A stretch of DNA of 64,000 nucleotides, from assembly GCF_011067135.1 (NCBI RefSeq), contig NZ_JAAMOW010000006.1:273589-337588 (forward strand). The letters run 5' to 3'. Each line of letters starts with the position of its first letter. Position 1 is the first letter of the stretch. The stretch comes from Solimonas terrae. Its GTDB lineage: Bacteria > Pseudomonadota > Gammaproteobacteria > Nevskiales > Nevskiaceae. Below the pieces are notes generated by a model. It was given only the letters and a program-made list of their open reading frames with translations. It had not been told where the DNA came from and made no database searches. Positions 18,390-27,625 of the stretch are shown here, one piece after another. Both the position numbers and the translations under genes were made by a program.

Positions 18390-19094
18390 ATGGAAAAGAT
18401 CATCTATCTGCTGTGGCGCGATCCGCAGCAAGACCGGGCGGCCCATGCCGCGCAGCTCCGTGAACAGCTGGCGCCGGCACTGCAGCGGGCCGGCGCGCGC
18501 AGCGTGCGTCTCAATCTCGACGACGCCGACGTCGGCGCGGCGGCCGGCCTGCGCCAGAAGGCGTTCAATGTGCAGCCGGACGCCTTTGCGCAGGTCTGGG
18601 TGGACAGCGCGATCGGCTTCCTGCGTCAGGACATCGACGCAGCGATCCGCGCCAATGTCGCCAGCTACGCCGGCTACCTGGTCACCGAATCGGCGGCCAT
18701 CGTCAATCGCGCACATCCGCCGACGCCCGGCCTGCGCACCTACGGCTTCGCGCAAATGGCGATCCTGCGTCGGCCGGCGCGCCTCAGCCATGCGCAATGG
18801 CTGGACGTCTGGCACAACACGCACACCATCGTCGGCATCGAGACGCAGTCGAACTTCGAGTACATCCAGAACGTCGTCGTGCAGCCACTGCGCGACCGCG
18901 CGCCGGCGCTGGAGGCCTTCGTCGAGGAATGCTTCCCGCCGGAAGCGATGAACGATCCTTACGTGTTCTTCGATGCGGTCGGCGACGAAGCGAAGTTCAA
19001 ACGCAATCTCGACCGGATGATGGAAAGCGTGCATCGCTTCATCGACATGGACTCGATCGACGTGCTGCCGACCAGCCAGTATCAGATGTTCTGA
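18390..19094 (+). CDS. EthD domain-containing protein
   Basis: 234 aa, likely a dimeric alpha+beta-barrel protein. The central stretch MAILRRPARLSHAQWLDVWHNTHT matches EthD/ferredoxin-like folds, and an N-terminal half of similar layout (YLLWRDPQQD...) suggests two ferredoxin-like modules in one chain. EthD proteins accompany cytochrome P450 and ring-cleavage operons with unclear roles. ATG 18390 (MEKIIYLLW) was preferred because the family starts there; ATG 18372 is an alternative. It follows the SDR gene closely on the same strand. Confidence 0.82.
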   Translation: MEKIIYLLWRDPQQDRAAHAAQLREQLAPALQRAGARSVRLNLDDADVGAAAGLRQKAFNVQPDAFAQVWVDSAIGFLRQDIDAAIRANVASYAGYLVTESAAIVNRAHPPTPGLRTYGFAQMAILRRPARLSHAQWLDVWHNTHTIVGIETQSNFEYIQNVVVQPLRDRAPALEAFVEECFPPEAMNDPYVFFDAVGDEAKFKRNLDRMMESVHRFIDMDSIDVLPTSQYQMF

Positions 19095-19313
19095 GAATCC
19101 GTCTTTCCGACTGCGTGCAGCAGCCGATATTTCGCTGCCGGCGCTTGCGGCGCCGCGAGCACCGGGACTGAAGCAGCCAGACCGGTGACGGTCTGAACAA
19201 GGACCGGCTTCGTCACGGCAGAAAGCCGAAGGCGACGATGCAATCCGGCGGCCTCCCTGCGCAAACGGTGCATCCGGATCGCCGCGGCCGCTGGCGGCCC
19301 CGCGATGACGGAC

Positions 19314-20300
19314 TTATTCGGCGGCTCTCTGGGCGGCCGGGTCCTGCCAGATCGCGGCGGCGGTCGGATCGATCTCGGCGAGCAGGCGATTGAGCAGCGA
19401 CTTCAGCACCGGCGCGTCCGGGCCCAGACGTTCGAGCACCTGCGACTCCAGCGCCTTGGCGCGCGAGATCAGGCGCAGCGCGACATCGCGGCCGTGCTCG
19501 GTCAGCTCGTAGGCGACGCCGTCGCGATTGCGGGCCGCGGCGAGCGTGCGCGCGACCAGCGAATCGAGCGCCTGCTTGCGGCGGTCGTCCAGCACGCCGG
19601 CCATGCCTTCGGCGAGTTCCTGCGCGGTCAGCACCGGCTTCAGGGTCAGCGTCGACAGGACGTAGAACTCCATGTCGTTGATGCCTTCGGCGTCGAGCGC
19701 GTCGCGCAGCTCGGCAAAGAAGCGGAAGTGGCTGCGGCCGAGCAGGTAGCCGAGAAAGTCTTCCGAGAAACTGCCGGCCAGATGCGCGGCGCGCGGTTTC
19801 ACGTCGGGCGCATCGCGGCGCGTCGCGTGTGCGTAACGGCCGCCGTGGAACACCAGCGGGGCGCTTTCGGCGCGATCGAAGCCCAGCACTTCGCCGACGA
19901 AGATCTGATGATCGCCGCCCTCGTACTGGAACGCCGTGCGGCACTGGAAGCGCGCGGTACAGCCGCGCAGCAGGGGCGTGTTGCCGTGCCCGGTTTCGAT
20001 GTCGAGACCGGCGAACTTGTCGATGCCGCGCCTGGCGAAGCGCGCCGACAGTTCTTCCTGATCGGTGGCCAGCACATGCACCGCCCAGTACTCGGCGGCG
20101 CGGAACACATCGAGGCTGGCGGAGGTGTTGGCAAGGCTCCACAGCACCAGCGGCGGCGTTAGCGAAACCGAGTTGAAACTGTTGGCGGTGAGACCGATCG
20201 GCGTCCCGTCGGCCGCGCGCGCGGTGATGATGGTGACACCGGTCGCGAACGTGCCGAGCGCCTTGCGGAATTCCGTCGGGTCAAAAGCCTGGGCCGTCAT
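19314..20300 (-). CDS. Flavin reductase with C-terminal MarR-like domain (HPAH C1-type)
   Basis: NAD(P)H:flavin oxidoreductase that supplies reduced flavin to a separate monooxygenase. 328 aa. Residues 1-165 are the FMN-binding split-barrel domain (FRKALGTFATGVTIIT, LTANSFNSVSLTPP, GDHQIFVGEV). Residues ~185-320 form a winged-helix MarR-like domain (FRFFAELRDAL ... VAYELTEHGRDVAL). This two-domain plan is that of the C1 reductase of Acinetobacter p-hydroxyphenylacetate hydroxylase, whose C-terminal domain is autoinhibitory and binds the effector. No partner flavin monooxygenase is nearby, so it acts with a distant gene. Start at ATG 20300. Confidence 0.88.
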   Translation of the reverse strand: MTAQAFDPTEFRKALGTFATGVTIITARAADGTPIGLTANSFNSVSLTPPLVLWSLANTSASLDVFRAAEYWAVHVLATDQEELSARFARRGIDKFAGLDIETGHGNTPLLRGCTARFQCRTAFQYEGGDHQIFVGEVLGFDRAESAPLVFHGGRYAHATRRDAPDVKPRAAHLAGSFSEDFLGYLLGRSHFRFFAELRDALDAEGINDMEFYVLSTLTLKPVLTAQELAEGMAGVLDDRRKQALDSLVARTLAAARNRDGVAYELTEHGRDVALRLISRAKALESQVLERLGPDAPVLKSLLNRLLAEIDPTAAAIWQDPAAQRAAE

Positions 20301-20329
20301 CGATCTACCGTTTGCAAATCGTTGCCGCG

Positions 20330-20367
20330 AAAAGCGTCTGCGCGGCGGGAGGAGGCCTACCGCGCAG
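20330..20367 (-). terminator. Possible terminator of the DUF1302 gene
   Basis: An 8-bp inverted repeat (CTGCGCGG with CCGCGCAG, 20338-20345 and 20360-20367) lies about 40 nt past the DUF1302 stop on the minus strand and is followed by ACGCTTTTC. The T-tract is short and offset, so it may be a weak terminator or a processing hairpin. Confidence 0.4.
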
Positions 20368-20404
20368 ACCAGACCCGACGCACCTGCGCCGGGCTAATCG
20401 GGAA

Positions 20405-22330
20405 CTAGAAGTTGTATTTGACGTTGAGCGTCGCGTAGTCACGGTCCGCATACGGGTTGGCGGCCAGCGTGCTGTCCTTGATGGTCTTGGCCGGATTGCC
20501 GAAGAACCAGTTGTAGCTGACGCCGATCTCGGTGTTCTCCAGATAGGTCATGCTGATGCCGAGGCTGGCGCGCATGTCGCCGTCGCCGTACAGCGCGCCG
20601 AACGCACCCGCCATGGCCGGGTTGCCCTTCAGGTACGCGAAGGTCACCGGCATGCTCAGATCCCAGGCCGGCAGGATGTTGTGCGCCGTCGGAATCATCA
20701 GCAGGTTGCCGCCGTAGGAGTTGCGGTTGTAGAACAGCTTGTCGCCGTTGTCGACGACTTCGATGCCCGGCGACGAATCGACGTGCTCGACGCCATTCAC
20801 GTGCAGGTAGCCGACTTCACCGACGACTGCGAGATCGTCGAAGAACAGACGCGGATTGGTGACGTACAGGCCCGACATCAGCACCTGGCTGATGTTGCCG
20901 CGCGTGTAGACGGGGCTCAGGTGCCCCGAGATCACCGTCTCGATCGGCGTCGACGCGCCATGGCGATAGTTGAACTCGCCGGCGACGTTGATGCCGCCGA
21001 TCACCGTCGTGTACGCCAGCGAGGTCAGATCGATGCCGCCGAAGTACTCGACGTTGTAGGTGACCGGCACCAGCTGATTGATGATCTGCGTCGTGACCGG
21101 CTGACCCGCAACATAGCCGAACGGCGCGTAGCCGACGTTCAGGCGCACGGACGGGTTCGGATCGTTGTAGCGCAGATGGTAGAGCGCGACGTTGGTGATT
21201 GACGTGAGCTGATACTTGAGGCCCACGCCCCATTGTCCGTAGGTGCTCGGATTGATGTCCTTGCCGCGGTACGTGTAGATGTACGGCGGCGCATCGGTCA
21301 GGGCGCCGACCGGTGCGAGGATCACGTTGCAGACCGTGTTCTCGAGCGCCGGCGTCGCCGGTGTCGAGACGCTGCCGATATGGAAGTTGGTCAGCAGGCC
21401 CTGGCAGCTGCCCGGACCGCCGTACAGCGGATTGGCCGAACCGTAGACGAAGCGCGCGCCCGGACCGACGACATCCGCCGGCGAGAAGTAGTCGCCCACC
21501 GGGAAGATTTCGTTCGGCCGGAAATCGAGCTTGTAGTAGCCGAGCACCGTGATGTCATTGGTGATCGCCGCGTTCAGCGCGACCTGATTGGTCGGCAGCA
21601 GGATGTCCTTGATTTCCGTGCCGGGCACGAAGGCCTTGGTGGCATCGGCCTGGCTCTGCGCGCTGGCGACGCCGGACAGGAACAGGCTTTCGCCCCAGGC
21701 CACGAGCTGCTGGCCGAGACGCAGGTTGATGCTGCCTTCGTCGCCGACATACCAGGTGCCGTAGATGTAGGCCTCGAGCAGGCGCGCACGCTGGCCGTCA
21801 CGGAAGCGTGTCTCGCTGGTGAACTTGCGGTAATCCGGGTCCGGCGTGGTCATGCCGTCCGGGCCGAGCTTGTTCACGGTGTTCGGCGCATCGTTGTCGT
21901 TCTGGTGATGATAGACATCGTCGTAGAACGCCGAGCCGCTGAGCACCGCACCGAAATCCTGGTGATGCAGCTGCAGCTCGCCGTAGATGCTGAGACGGTT
22001 GTGGATCAGTGCGCCCTTCTTGAAGTTGCGATCGCCGTCATCCGAGTTGATCGACTGCGACAGGCCCTGACGCTCGAAGCGGAACACCTGCGTCGGCTGG
22101 TCGGGCGGCGTATCCGGAAACAGGTAGGACTGGAACTCCTCGACCGGTGCATTGATCAGCCGCTGGTCCGGGTCGCGGGTGCGGATCGCGAGGCCGTAGT
22201 TTGCGGTCGCCTTGAAATCCAGCGAGGTGTCATCGCTGATCTCGAACGAACCGGCGCGGGCCTGCAAGGCCACCGCCGCCGCCATCGCACAAAGTCCTCC
22301 CGCCAGATGGCGCGCAGTCATTTTCTTCAT
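20405..22330 (-). CDS. DUF1302 family outer-membrane protein
   Basis: 641 aa with a signal peptide (MKKMTARHLAGGL...QARA, ~26 residues) and a C-terminal Tyr-x-Phe ending (NVKYNF) typical of outer-membrane beta-barrels. The body alternates short amphipathic strands (LSIYGELQLHHQDFGAVLSG, SINLRLGQQLVAWGES) as in DUF1302 proteins. In Pseudomonas and relatives DUF1302 genes sit with DUF1329 genes near sterol, terpene or polyester degradation loci and are thought to take up hydrophobic substrates; no DUF1329 partner is seen here. Start at ATG 22330 with GGGAGAACG upstream. It is divergent from the WS/DGAT gene across a 210-bp promoter region. Confidence 0.9.
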   Translation of the reverse strand: MKKMTARHLAGGLCAMAAAVALQARAGSFEISDDTSLDFKATANYGLAIRTRDPDQRLINAPVEEFQSYLFPDTPPDQPTQVFRFERQGLSQSINSDDGDRNFKKGALIHNRLSIYGELQLHHQDFGAVLSGSAFYDDVYHHQNDNDAPNTVNKLGPDGMTTPDPDYRKFTSETRFRDGQRARLLEAYIYGTWYVGDEGSINLRLGQQLVAWGESLFLSGVASAQSQADATKAFVPGTEIKDILLPTNQVALNAAITNDITVLGYYKLDFRPNEIFPVGDYFSPADVVGPGARFVYGSANPLYGGPGSCQGLLTNFHIGSVSTPATPALENTVCNVILAPVGALTDAPPYIYTYRGKDINPSTYGQWGVGLKYQLTSITNVALYHLRYNDPNPSVRLNVGYAPFGYVAGQPVTTQIINQLVPVTYNVEYFGGIDLTSLAYTTVIGGINVAGEFNYRHGASTPIETVISGHLSPVYTRGNISQVLMSGLYVTNPRLFFDDLAVVGEVGYLHVNGVEHVDSSPGIEVVDNGDKLFYNRNSYGGNLLMIPTAHNILPAWDLSMPVTFAYLKGNPAMAGAFGALYGDGDMRASLGISMTYLENTEIGVSYNWFFGNPAKTIKDSTLAANPYADRDYATLNVKYNF

Positions 22331-22540
22331 CGTTCTCCCGGCCCGATTTGGCATCGGCGCTCCTCCCAAGAATCTTCTAGGTACCCACTTCGCTAACGTA
22401 TGGGCAGAGCGTCGCTGGAGCCTCACCCGAAATGATTAGCCAACTCGCATGGCGCTCGCGCATCATCACGGCAATGCGCGATTTCTGCGCAGACGGAATC
22501 GCCGATGACAGAGCGAACGACAAACAGAACGGGGGATGTC

Positions 22541-24040
22541 ATGCAGCACCTGAATCCGATCGATGCCGCGTTCCTGCAGATGGAATCGCCGCGCACGCCG
22601 ATGCACGTCGGCGGCCTGCTGACGTTCCGTCTGCCCGACAATGCACCGCCCGATTTCCTGCGCGCCCTGTTCGCGCAGCAGCGCGCGCAACTGCCGACCA
22701 CCGCGCCGTTCAACCAGCGCCTGGTGCCCAAGCGCATGCCCAAGCTGTCGCCGGCCTGGGAAACGGCGACCAACATCGACATCGACTACCACCTGCGCCA
22801 CGCCGCGCTGCCGTATCCCGGCGGCGAGCGCGAACTCGGCGTGCTGGTCGCGCGGCTGCATTCACACCCGCTGGACCTGCATCGTCCACCCTGGGAGATC
22901 ACGCTGATCGAAGGCCTGGAGAACCGTCGCTTCGCGTTCTTCTTCAAGGTCCACCACAGCGCCGTCGACGGCATGGGCGCGCTCAAGTTCGTGCGCCGCT
23001 GGCTGAGCAAGGACCCGAGCCTGCTCGATCCACCCGCGCTGTGGGCATTGCCGCCGCAGGAGCATGATGCCGCCGACGAAGCCGACCGCAAGGCCGCCGC
23101 GAGCCGCTTCCGCAAAACACTGGCCAGCGTGCGCACGCAGACCCGCGCAGCCGGCGAGCTGGCCGGCACCCTGCGCCGCATGGCGCGCAAGCGCGACAAC
23201 CCGGAGGGCGGCATCCTCTCCGCGTTCGCGACGCCGGCCACGCCGCTCAATGTCGCGATCACGCCGCAGCGCCGGCTCGCCACGCAGCTGTTCGAACTGA
23301 GCCGCATCAAGGCGCTCAGCGCGAGCACCGGCACCACCGTCAACGATGTCTCGCTGGCCTTGATCGCCGGCGCCGTGCGTCGCTACCTGCTCGAACTCGG
23401 CGGCCTGCCGAAGACCGCGCTGATCGCCTCGGTGCCGGTCGGCCTGCCACGCGCCGACGGCAAGCCCGGCAATGCCGTCGCCGGTTTCGTCGTGCCGCTG
23501 GAAACCCAGCACGAAGATCCGCTGGCGCGCCTGCGCGTGGTGCGCGCCGTCACCCAGCGCACCAAGGAGCAGCTCAAGAGCATGTCGCCGGAGGCGCTCG
23601 GCCAGTTCACGCTGCTGGGCCTGTCGCCGCTGATTCTCGGCCAGCTCGGCCGCGTGCTCTCGCACCTGCCGCCGATCTTCAACTTCGTCGTGTCCAACGT
23701 CGTCGCATCGAAGGAGCCGCTCTACATCGCCGGCGCCGAACTCGAGGCGATGTACCCGATCTCGGTGCTGTTCGACGGCTACGCCCTCAACGTCACCATC
23801 GTCGGCTATCACGACAAGCTCGCGCTCGGCTTCACCGGCTGCCGCGACGCCCTGCCCTCGCTGCAACGCCTCGCCGTCTACTCGATCGAATCGCTGGAAG
23901 AACTGGAGCGCGCAGCCGGCATTGCCGCGTCGGCCACGGCCGCGACGCGCGGGAAAGCGAACGCATCACGCCCCGGGAGCCCGGGCGCACCCGCTCGAAC
24001 CGCCAGAAAGGCGACCAGGCGAAAAGCGCGATCGACATGA
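22541..24040 (+). CDS. Wax ester synthase/diacylglycerol acyltransferase (WS/DGAT)
   Basis: Esterifies acyl-CoA to long-chain alcohols or diacylglycerol for storage lipid. 499 aa. The N-terminus LNPIDAAFLQME is typical, and the catalytic HHxxxDG motif is VHHSAVDG (His138, His139, Asp143, Gly144). Later conserved pieces include TVNDVSLALIAGA and FNFVVSNVVASKEPLY. The last ~35 residues are a basic, disordered tail (KATRRKARST end) not usual in the family; it might bind membrane or nucleic acid. I chose ATG 22541 (GGGGG before it); an ATG at 22505 would add 12 residues. Likely works with fatty acid activation genes elsewhere in the window. Confidence 0.93.
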   Translation: MQHLNPIDAAFLQMESPRTPMHVGGLLTFRLPDNAPPDFLRALFAQQRAQLPTTAPFNQRLVPKRMPKLSPAWETATNIDIDYHLRHAALPYPGGERELGVLVARLHSHPLDLHRPPWEITLIEGLENRRFAFFFKVHHSAVDGMGALKFVRRWLSKDPSLLDPPALWALPPQEHDAADEADRKAAASRFRKTLASVRTQTRAAGELAGTLRRMARKRDNPEGGILSAFATPATPLNVAITPQRRLATQLFELSRIKALSASTGTTVNDVSLALIAGAVRRYLLELGGLPKTALIASVPVGLPRADGKPGNAVAGFVVPLETQHEDPLARLRVVRAVTQRTKEQLKSMSPEALGQFTLLGLSPLILGQLGRVLSHLPPIFNFVVSNVVASKEPLYIAGAELEAMYPISVLFDGYALNVTIVGYHDKLALGFTGCRDALPSLQRLAVYSIESLEELERAAGIAASATAATRGKANASRPGSPGAPARTARKATRRKARST

Positions 24041-24313
24041 TTTCGGCACGACCCGCGATCTGGCGACCGGACGCCCGGGCACCTCACCGCGAAACGCCGC
24101 GAATGGGCCGGTGGCCGAGACAGCAAGGATGAAAGGGTTTCGTTTTCGAGCCTGTCGAGCCCCGTGTCAAGACGTGCGCGCTCTGGCTTCAGCGCGTGAG
24201 CGCACGATGTCCGATCATCGCTTGCATTCTGGGATGATGCCGCGTCGCGCGTCATCGGCGCCGTGATGCGCCCTCGATCGTCACGCTCGTAGCTTCCGCA
24301 GGAATTGAACATC

Positions 24314-24652
24314 ATGAGCACTGCACTTTTCCGCGCTTTGGTCGCCGTCATCGGCGCGCTGTTCACGCTGGCGTTTTTCGTGATCGTGGTGCCGCCGCTG
24401 GTTCATGATCCGGACGTGATCGGCGCCTTTGCGGCGGGTTTCGTCAATCCGTTTGCTTCGGGGTATTCGCTCGACACGGTGGCGTGCTGGTGCCTGCTGG
24501 CGGTGTGGGTCTCGTTCGAAGCCAGGGCGAAGGGCATTCGCCACGGCTGGATCGCGCTGGTACTCGGCGTGGTTCCGGGTGTGGCCGCGGGCCTGTCGGT
24601 TTACCTGCTCATGCGGCTCGGGCAGGAGCGCGGCGGCGGCCGTCGGGCCTAG
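24314..24652 (+). CDS. Small DUF2834-like membrane protein
   Basis: 112 aa with three hydrophobic segments: FRALVAVIGALFTLAFFVIVVPP split by a short loop, LDTVACWCLLAVWVSFEA, and WIALVLGVVPGVAAGLSVYLLM. The size and layout resemble DUF2834-type inner-membrane proteins, whose function is unknown. ATG 24314 follows AGGAATTGAAC; a TTG nine bases earlier is less likely. It stands alone, 270 bp after the acyltransferase. A second protein of this general type is at 41560-41997. Confidence 0.75.
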   Translation: MSTALFRALVAVIGALFTLAFFVIVVPPLVHDPDVIGAFAAGFVNPFASGYSLDTVACWCLLAVWVSFEARAKGIRHGWIALVLGVVPGVAAGLSVYLLMRLGQERGGGRRA

Positions 24653-24876
24653 AACGGGCCGACGAGGTCATGGCGACACCGGCGCGGACGTCGACGCAAC
24701 CCGGCAACAGCGCCCTGCAGACATCGCCCCGGATTGCCACGACCGCGATCGATTGATGGCGGGCCGGGGCGGATGGGATCATGATCCGCCGCACGTTCCC
24801 GAACGGGCGCAGTGTCCCCCGTCAAGCCAGCGGACCATCGTTCATTGTCCTGCATCGATCCGGAGGGTTTTGCCAC

Positions 24877-25392
24877 ATGAGCACCGAGTCCGGCTTTCCG
24901 CTCGAAGGCGGTTGTGACTGCAAGGCCGTGCGCTACCGCATGGAGAGCGCCCCCTTGTTCGTGCACTGTTGTCACTGCCGCTGGTGCCAGCGCGAGTCCG
25001 GCGCTTCGTTTGCGCTGAACGCGATGATCGAGGCGGACCGGGTGACGAATCTCGGCGTGGCACCGGAAGTGGTGCACACGCCGTCGAACAGCGGCAAGGG
25101 GCAGGACATCGCGCGCTGTCCGAGCTGTCGCGTCGCGGTCTGGAGCCACTACGCGGGCGGCGGGCCGCTGATTCGCTTCGTCCGCGTCGGCACGCTCGAC
25201 CAACCGGATGCGCTGCAGCCGGACATCCATATCTTCACGCAATCCAAGCAGCCCTGGGTGATCCTGCCGCCGCAGGTGCCGAGCGTTCCCGAATACTACG
25301 ATCGCGAACAGTACTGGCCGCAGGAAAGCCTAGCGCGGCGGCGGGCGTTCCTGCCGGCGCTCGAGGCCTATCAGGCATCCCTGACACGATGA
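24877..25392 (+). CDS. GFA family zinc-binding protein
   Basis: 171 aa of the glutathione-dependent formaldehyde-activating (Gfa/CENP-V) fold. Zinc-binding cysteines are visible in GGCDCKAVRY, CCHCRWC and ARCPSCRVAVW. Most bacterial members have unknown substrates; the name comes from Paracoccus Gfa, which speeds S-hydroxymethylglutathione formation. Start at ATG 24877 after GGAGGGTTTTGC. Its stop overlaps the next ATG (25389), so the uncharacterised downstream protein is translationally coupled to it. Confidence 0.88.
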   Translation: MSTESGFPLEGGCDCKAVRYRMESAPLFVHCCHCRWCQRESGASFALNAMIEADRVTNLGVAPEVVHTPSNSGKGQDIARCPSCRVAVWSHYAGGGPLIRFVRVGTLDQPDALQPDIHIFTQSKQPWVILPPQVPSVPEYYDREQYWPQESLARRRAFLPALEAYQASLTR

Positions 25393-25898
25393 GCACCGCC
25401 GCCGCGATCTCGGTGTGCGAGGTCCCGCAGGCTTCGCTGCTCGATGCCTGCCGCCGGCAAGGCCATTACACGGACTGCTACACGACACGGATACCCGGCA
25501 CGATCTCGCAGGCCGAATACGTCGAGGCTTTCTATACGACCGCGCTGTTCAAGCTGGAACGCCGGCTGCTGCGCTGGCTCGCGGCGGCACCGTCCAGCGA
25601 CGACGAAGCCCGGGCGCTCGCGAGGGCGGAGCGCAATCGCTTTGCCGCCTGGCAAGTCGAGGCGCGCAGCCCCGATCAATTGCTGCTGGCCGCCGGACGC
25701 ACGAAGTCCTGGCTGATGGTGCGGCCGCAGGGCGGCACGACCCGGCTGTACTTCGGCTCGGCCGTGGTGCCCGGCCGCTCACGCGCCGGGCGTAGCGGCC
25801 TCGGGCCGACCTTTGCCGCGCTGCTCGGCTTCCACAAGCTGTATTCGCGGGCGCTGCTGCGGGCGGCCCGCAGACGGCTCGCGAAATTCCATGACTGA
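25389..25898 (+). CDS. Uncharacterised conserved-looking protein coupled to GFA gene
   Basis: 169 aa, soluble, no signal peptide. It begins MSTAAAISVCEVPQAS and has a middle region rich in aromatic and charged residues (QGHYTDCYTTRIPG, EAFYTTALFKLERRLLRWL, SWLMVRPQGGTTRLYFG) that reads like a genuine folded domain. It ends in a strongly basic helix (RALLRAARRRLAKFHD). I recall similar small proteins in other gammaproteobacteria but cannot name the family. The start ATG overlaps the GFA stop by four bases, the best evidence that it is translated. Function unknown. Confidence 0.78.
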   Translation: MSTAAAISVCEVPQASLLDACRRQGHYTDCYTTRIPGTISQAEYVEAFYTTALFKLERRLLRWLAAAPSSDDEARALARAERNRFAAWQVEARSPDQLLLAAGRTKSWLMVRPQGGTTRLYFGSAVVPGRSRAGRSGLGPTFAALLGFHKLYSRALLRAARRRLAKFHD

Positions 25899-26101
25899 AG
25901 TCATGCCGCCGTCGCGCTGCGACGACGCAAAGCGCGTCACGGCAACATCCGGCAGGGCGTCGAGGTGGAACCGACGAGGGCCGTGAGCGCCGCATTCGTG
26001 CGTTGGCACGCGCGAGCGTCGGCAAGTTTCTTTATGCTAGCGCCGCTTTGCGCACGACCCCTGCCGCTCGGGGCACAACAATTTCACGTAAGGAGGGAGA
26101 C

Positions 26102-27544
26102 ATGTCACTTACCCCGCACAAACCGCTGGGTCGGTTTCTGCTGCTCGCCGCGGCTGGCGCGTGCCCGCTCGCAGCGCACGCCGGTGCCGGCCCGTACATC
26201 GGCCTGGAAGGCGGCCTCAATCTGGTCGACAACCAGAGCCTGTATGCCTACGGCTTCCCGCGCACGGCCGACGGCAGCCGTTACGGCACGGTCGAATATT
26301 CGAACGGCTGGCTCGGCGGCCTGACGGCGGGCTACAGCTTCGACGACGGCTTCCGCCCGGAACTGTCGATCACGCATCGCCGCAATTCGTTCCAGCGCCT
26401 GGAACTGACCACACCGACGCTGTTGAGCACCCGGACGGTCGACACCACCGATGTCAGCGGCTACGGCATGGTCGACACCGCGATGCTCAACCTCTGGTAT
26501 CAGCTGCCGATCTCGTCGCAGATCCATCCGTACATCGGCGCCGGCGCCGGTGCGGCGCGTGTTGCGCTGAACGACGGCCGCTACAACACGAACGAGCTGC
26601 GCAGCCAGTTCGACGTCATGTTCGCGTGGCAGGCCGGTGCCGGTTTCGCGTTCGACTTCACCAAGCACATCACCGCGTCGCTGGATTACCGTTTCCTGCA
26701 GACCGATCGCGGTCATTTCAATCTGCTGGACGACGATCCGACGACCTACTCGCGCGCGCGCTACCGCTCGAATTCGGTGCAGTTCGGACTGCGCTATTCG
26801 TTCGGTGGCGAAGAAGCGCCGCCGCCACCGCCGCCGCCGGAACCGGTCGCCGTGGTGCCGGTCGTGCAGGCACCGCCGCCGCCACCGCCACCGCCGCCGC
26901 CTTGCGTGGTGCCGACGGACGGCACGGCGCCGAACTTCGACGGTTGCAAGCTGGGCGACACGCTGGTGCTGCGCGGCGTCAACTTCGAGTTCGACAAGTC
27001 GCGGCTGACGGTCAATGCCAAGACCCTGCTTGATCAGGTGGCCGACGCGCTGCAGAAGCGCGCCGACATCAAGATCGAACTGGACGGCTACACCGACAGC
27101 AAGGGCAGCGACGCCTACAACCAGAACCTGTCCCAGCACCGCGCGGTATCGGTCAAGGACTATCTGGTCGGCCGCGGCATTGCCGACGATCGCATCACCA
27201 CGGCCGGCTTCGGCGAGGCCTCGCCGGTCGCCGACAACAACACCGACGAGGGCCGCGAGCTCAATCGTCGCGTCGAGTTGAAGGTGACCGACGCGACCGA
27301 CCCGGTTTCGGTGGCGCCAGTCGATTCCGGAACTGTCGACGCTGGCAGCGCGCCGGCCGACAGCAGCGCGGCACCGGATCTGGCGCCGGTCGACGACACG
27401 ACGGCACCGGCCACCGACGCCGCGCCGGCCGACAGCGGCGCACCGGCTGACATGACCGACGTCCCGGCCGACACCAGTGCCCCGGCGGCCGACACGACCG
27501 AGGCCCCGGCCACGGACGTGGCGCCGGACAACGGCGGACAGTAA
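26102..27544 (+). CDS. OmpA-family outer-membrane protein
   Basis: 480 aa. Signal peptide ~26 residues (ends AAHAGA). Residues ~28-240 form an 8-strand OmpA-like barrel (GPYIGLEGGLNLV ... NSVQFGLRYSFGG), then two poly-proline linkers, then the periplasmic OmpA domain that binds peptidoglycan (NFEFDKSRL, LDGYTDSKGSDAYNQNLSQ, RELNRRVEL). The C-terminal ~75 residues are a low-complexity tail of Ala/Asp/Pro/Ser repeats beyond the usual end of the domain. An ideal AGGAGG site precedes ATG 26102 and a strong terminator follows, so it is a single-gene, probably highly expressed unit. Confidence 0.95.
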   Translation: MSLTPHKPLGRFLLLAAAGACPLAAHAGAGPYIGLEGGLNLVDNQSLYAYGFPRTADGSRYGTVEYSNGWLGGLTAGYSFDDGFRPELSITHRRNSFQRLELTTPTLLSTRTVDTTDVSGYGMVDTAMLNLWYQLPISSQIHPYIGAGAGAARVALNDGRYNTNELRSQFDVMFAWQAGAGFAFDFTKHITASLDYRFLQTDRGHFNLLDDDPTTYSRARYRSNSVQFGLRYSFGGEEAPPPPPPPEPVAVVPVVQAPPPPPPPPPPCVVPTDGTAPNFDGCKLGDTLVLRGVNFEFDKSRLTVNAKTLLDQVADALQKRADIKIELDGYTDSKGSDAYNQNLSQHRAVSVKDYLVGRGIADDRITTAGFGEASPVADNNTDEGRELNRRVELKVTDATDPVSVAPVDSGTVDAGSAPADSSAAPDLAPVDDTTAPATDAAPADSGAPADMTDVPADTSAPAADTTEAPATDVAPDNGGQ

Positions 27545-27573
27545 GCAAGTCCGAACCGCAGCCGCGGTTCACG

Positions 27574-27606
27574 AACGCCGATGGTCTTGCGACCATCGGC
27601 GTTTTT
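27574..27606 (+). terminator. Rho-independent terminator after OmpA gene
   Basis: A 13-bp perfect stem (27574-27586 with 27591-27603), a TTGC loop and a run of five T (27602-27606), 30 nt past the OmpA stop. The T-tract is only on the plus strand, so it serves the OmpA gene and not the convergent hydrolase. Confidence 0.93.
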
Positions 27607-27625
27607 CATTGCGCGTCGGAAACGG

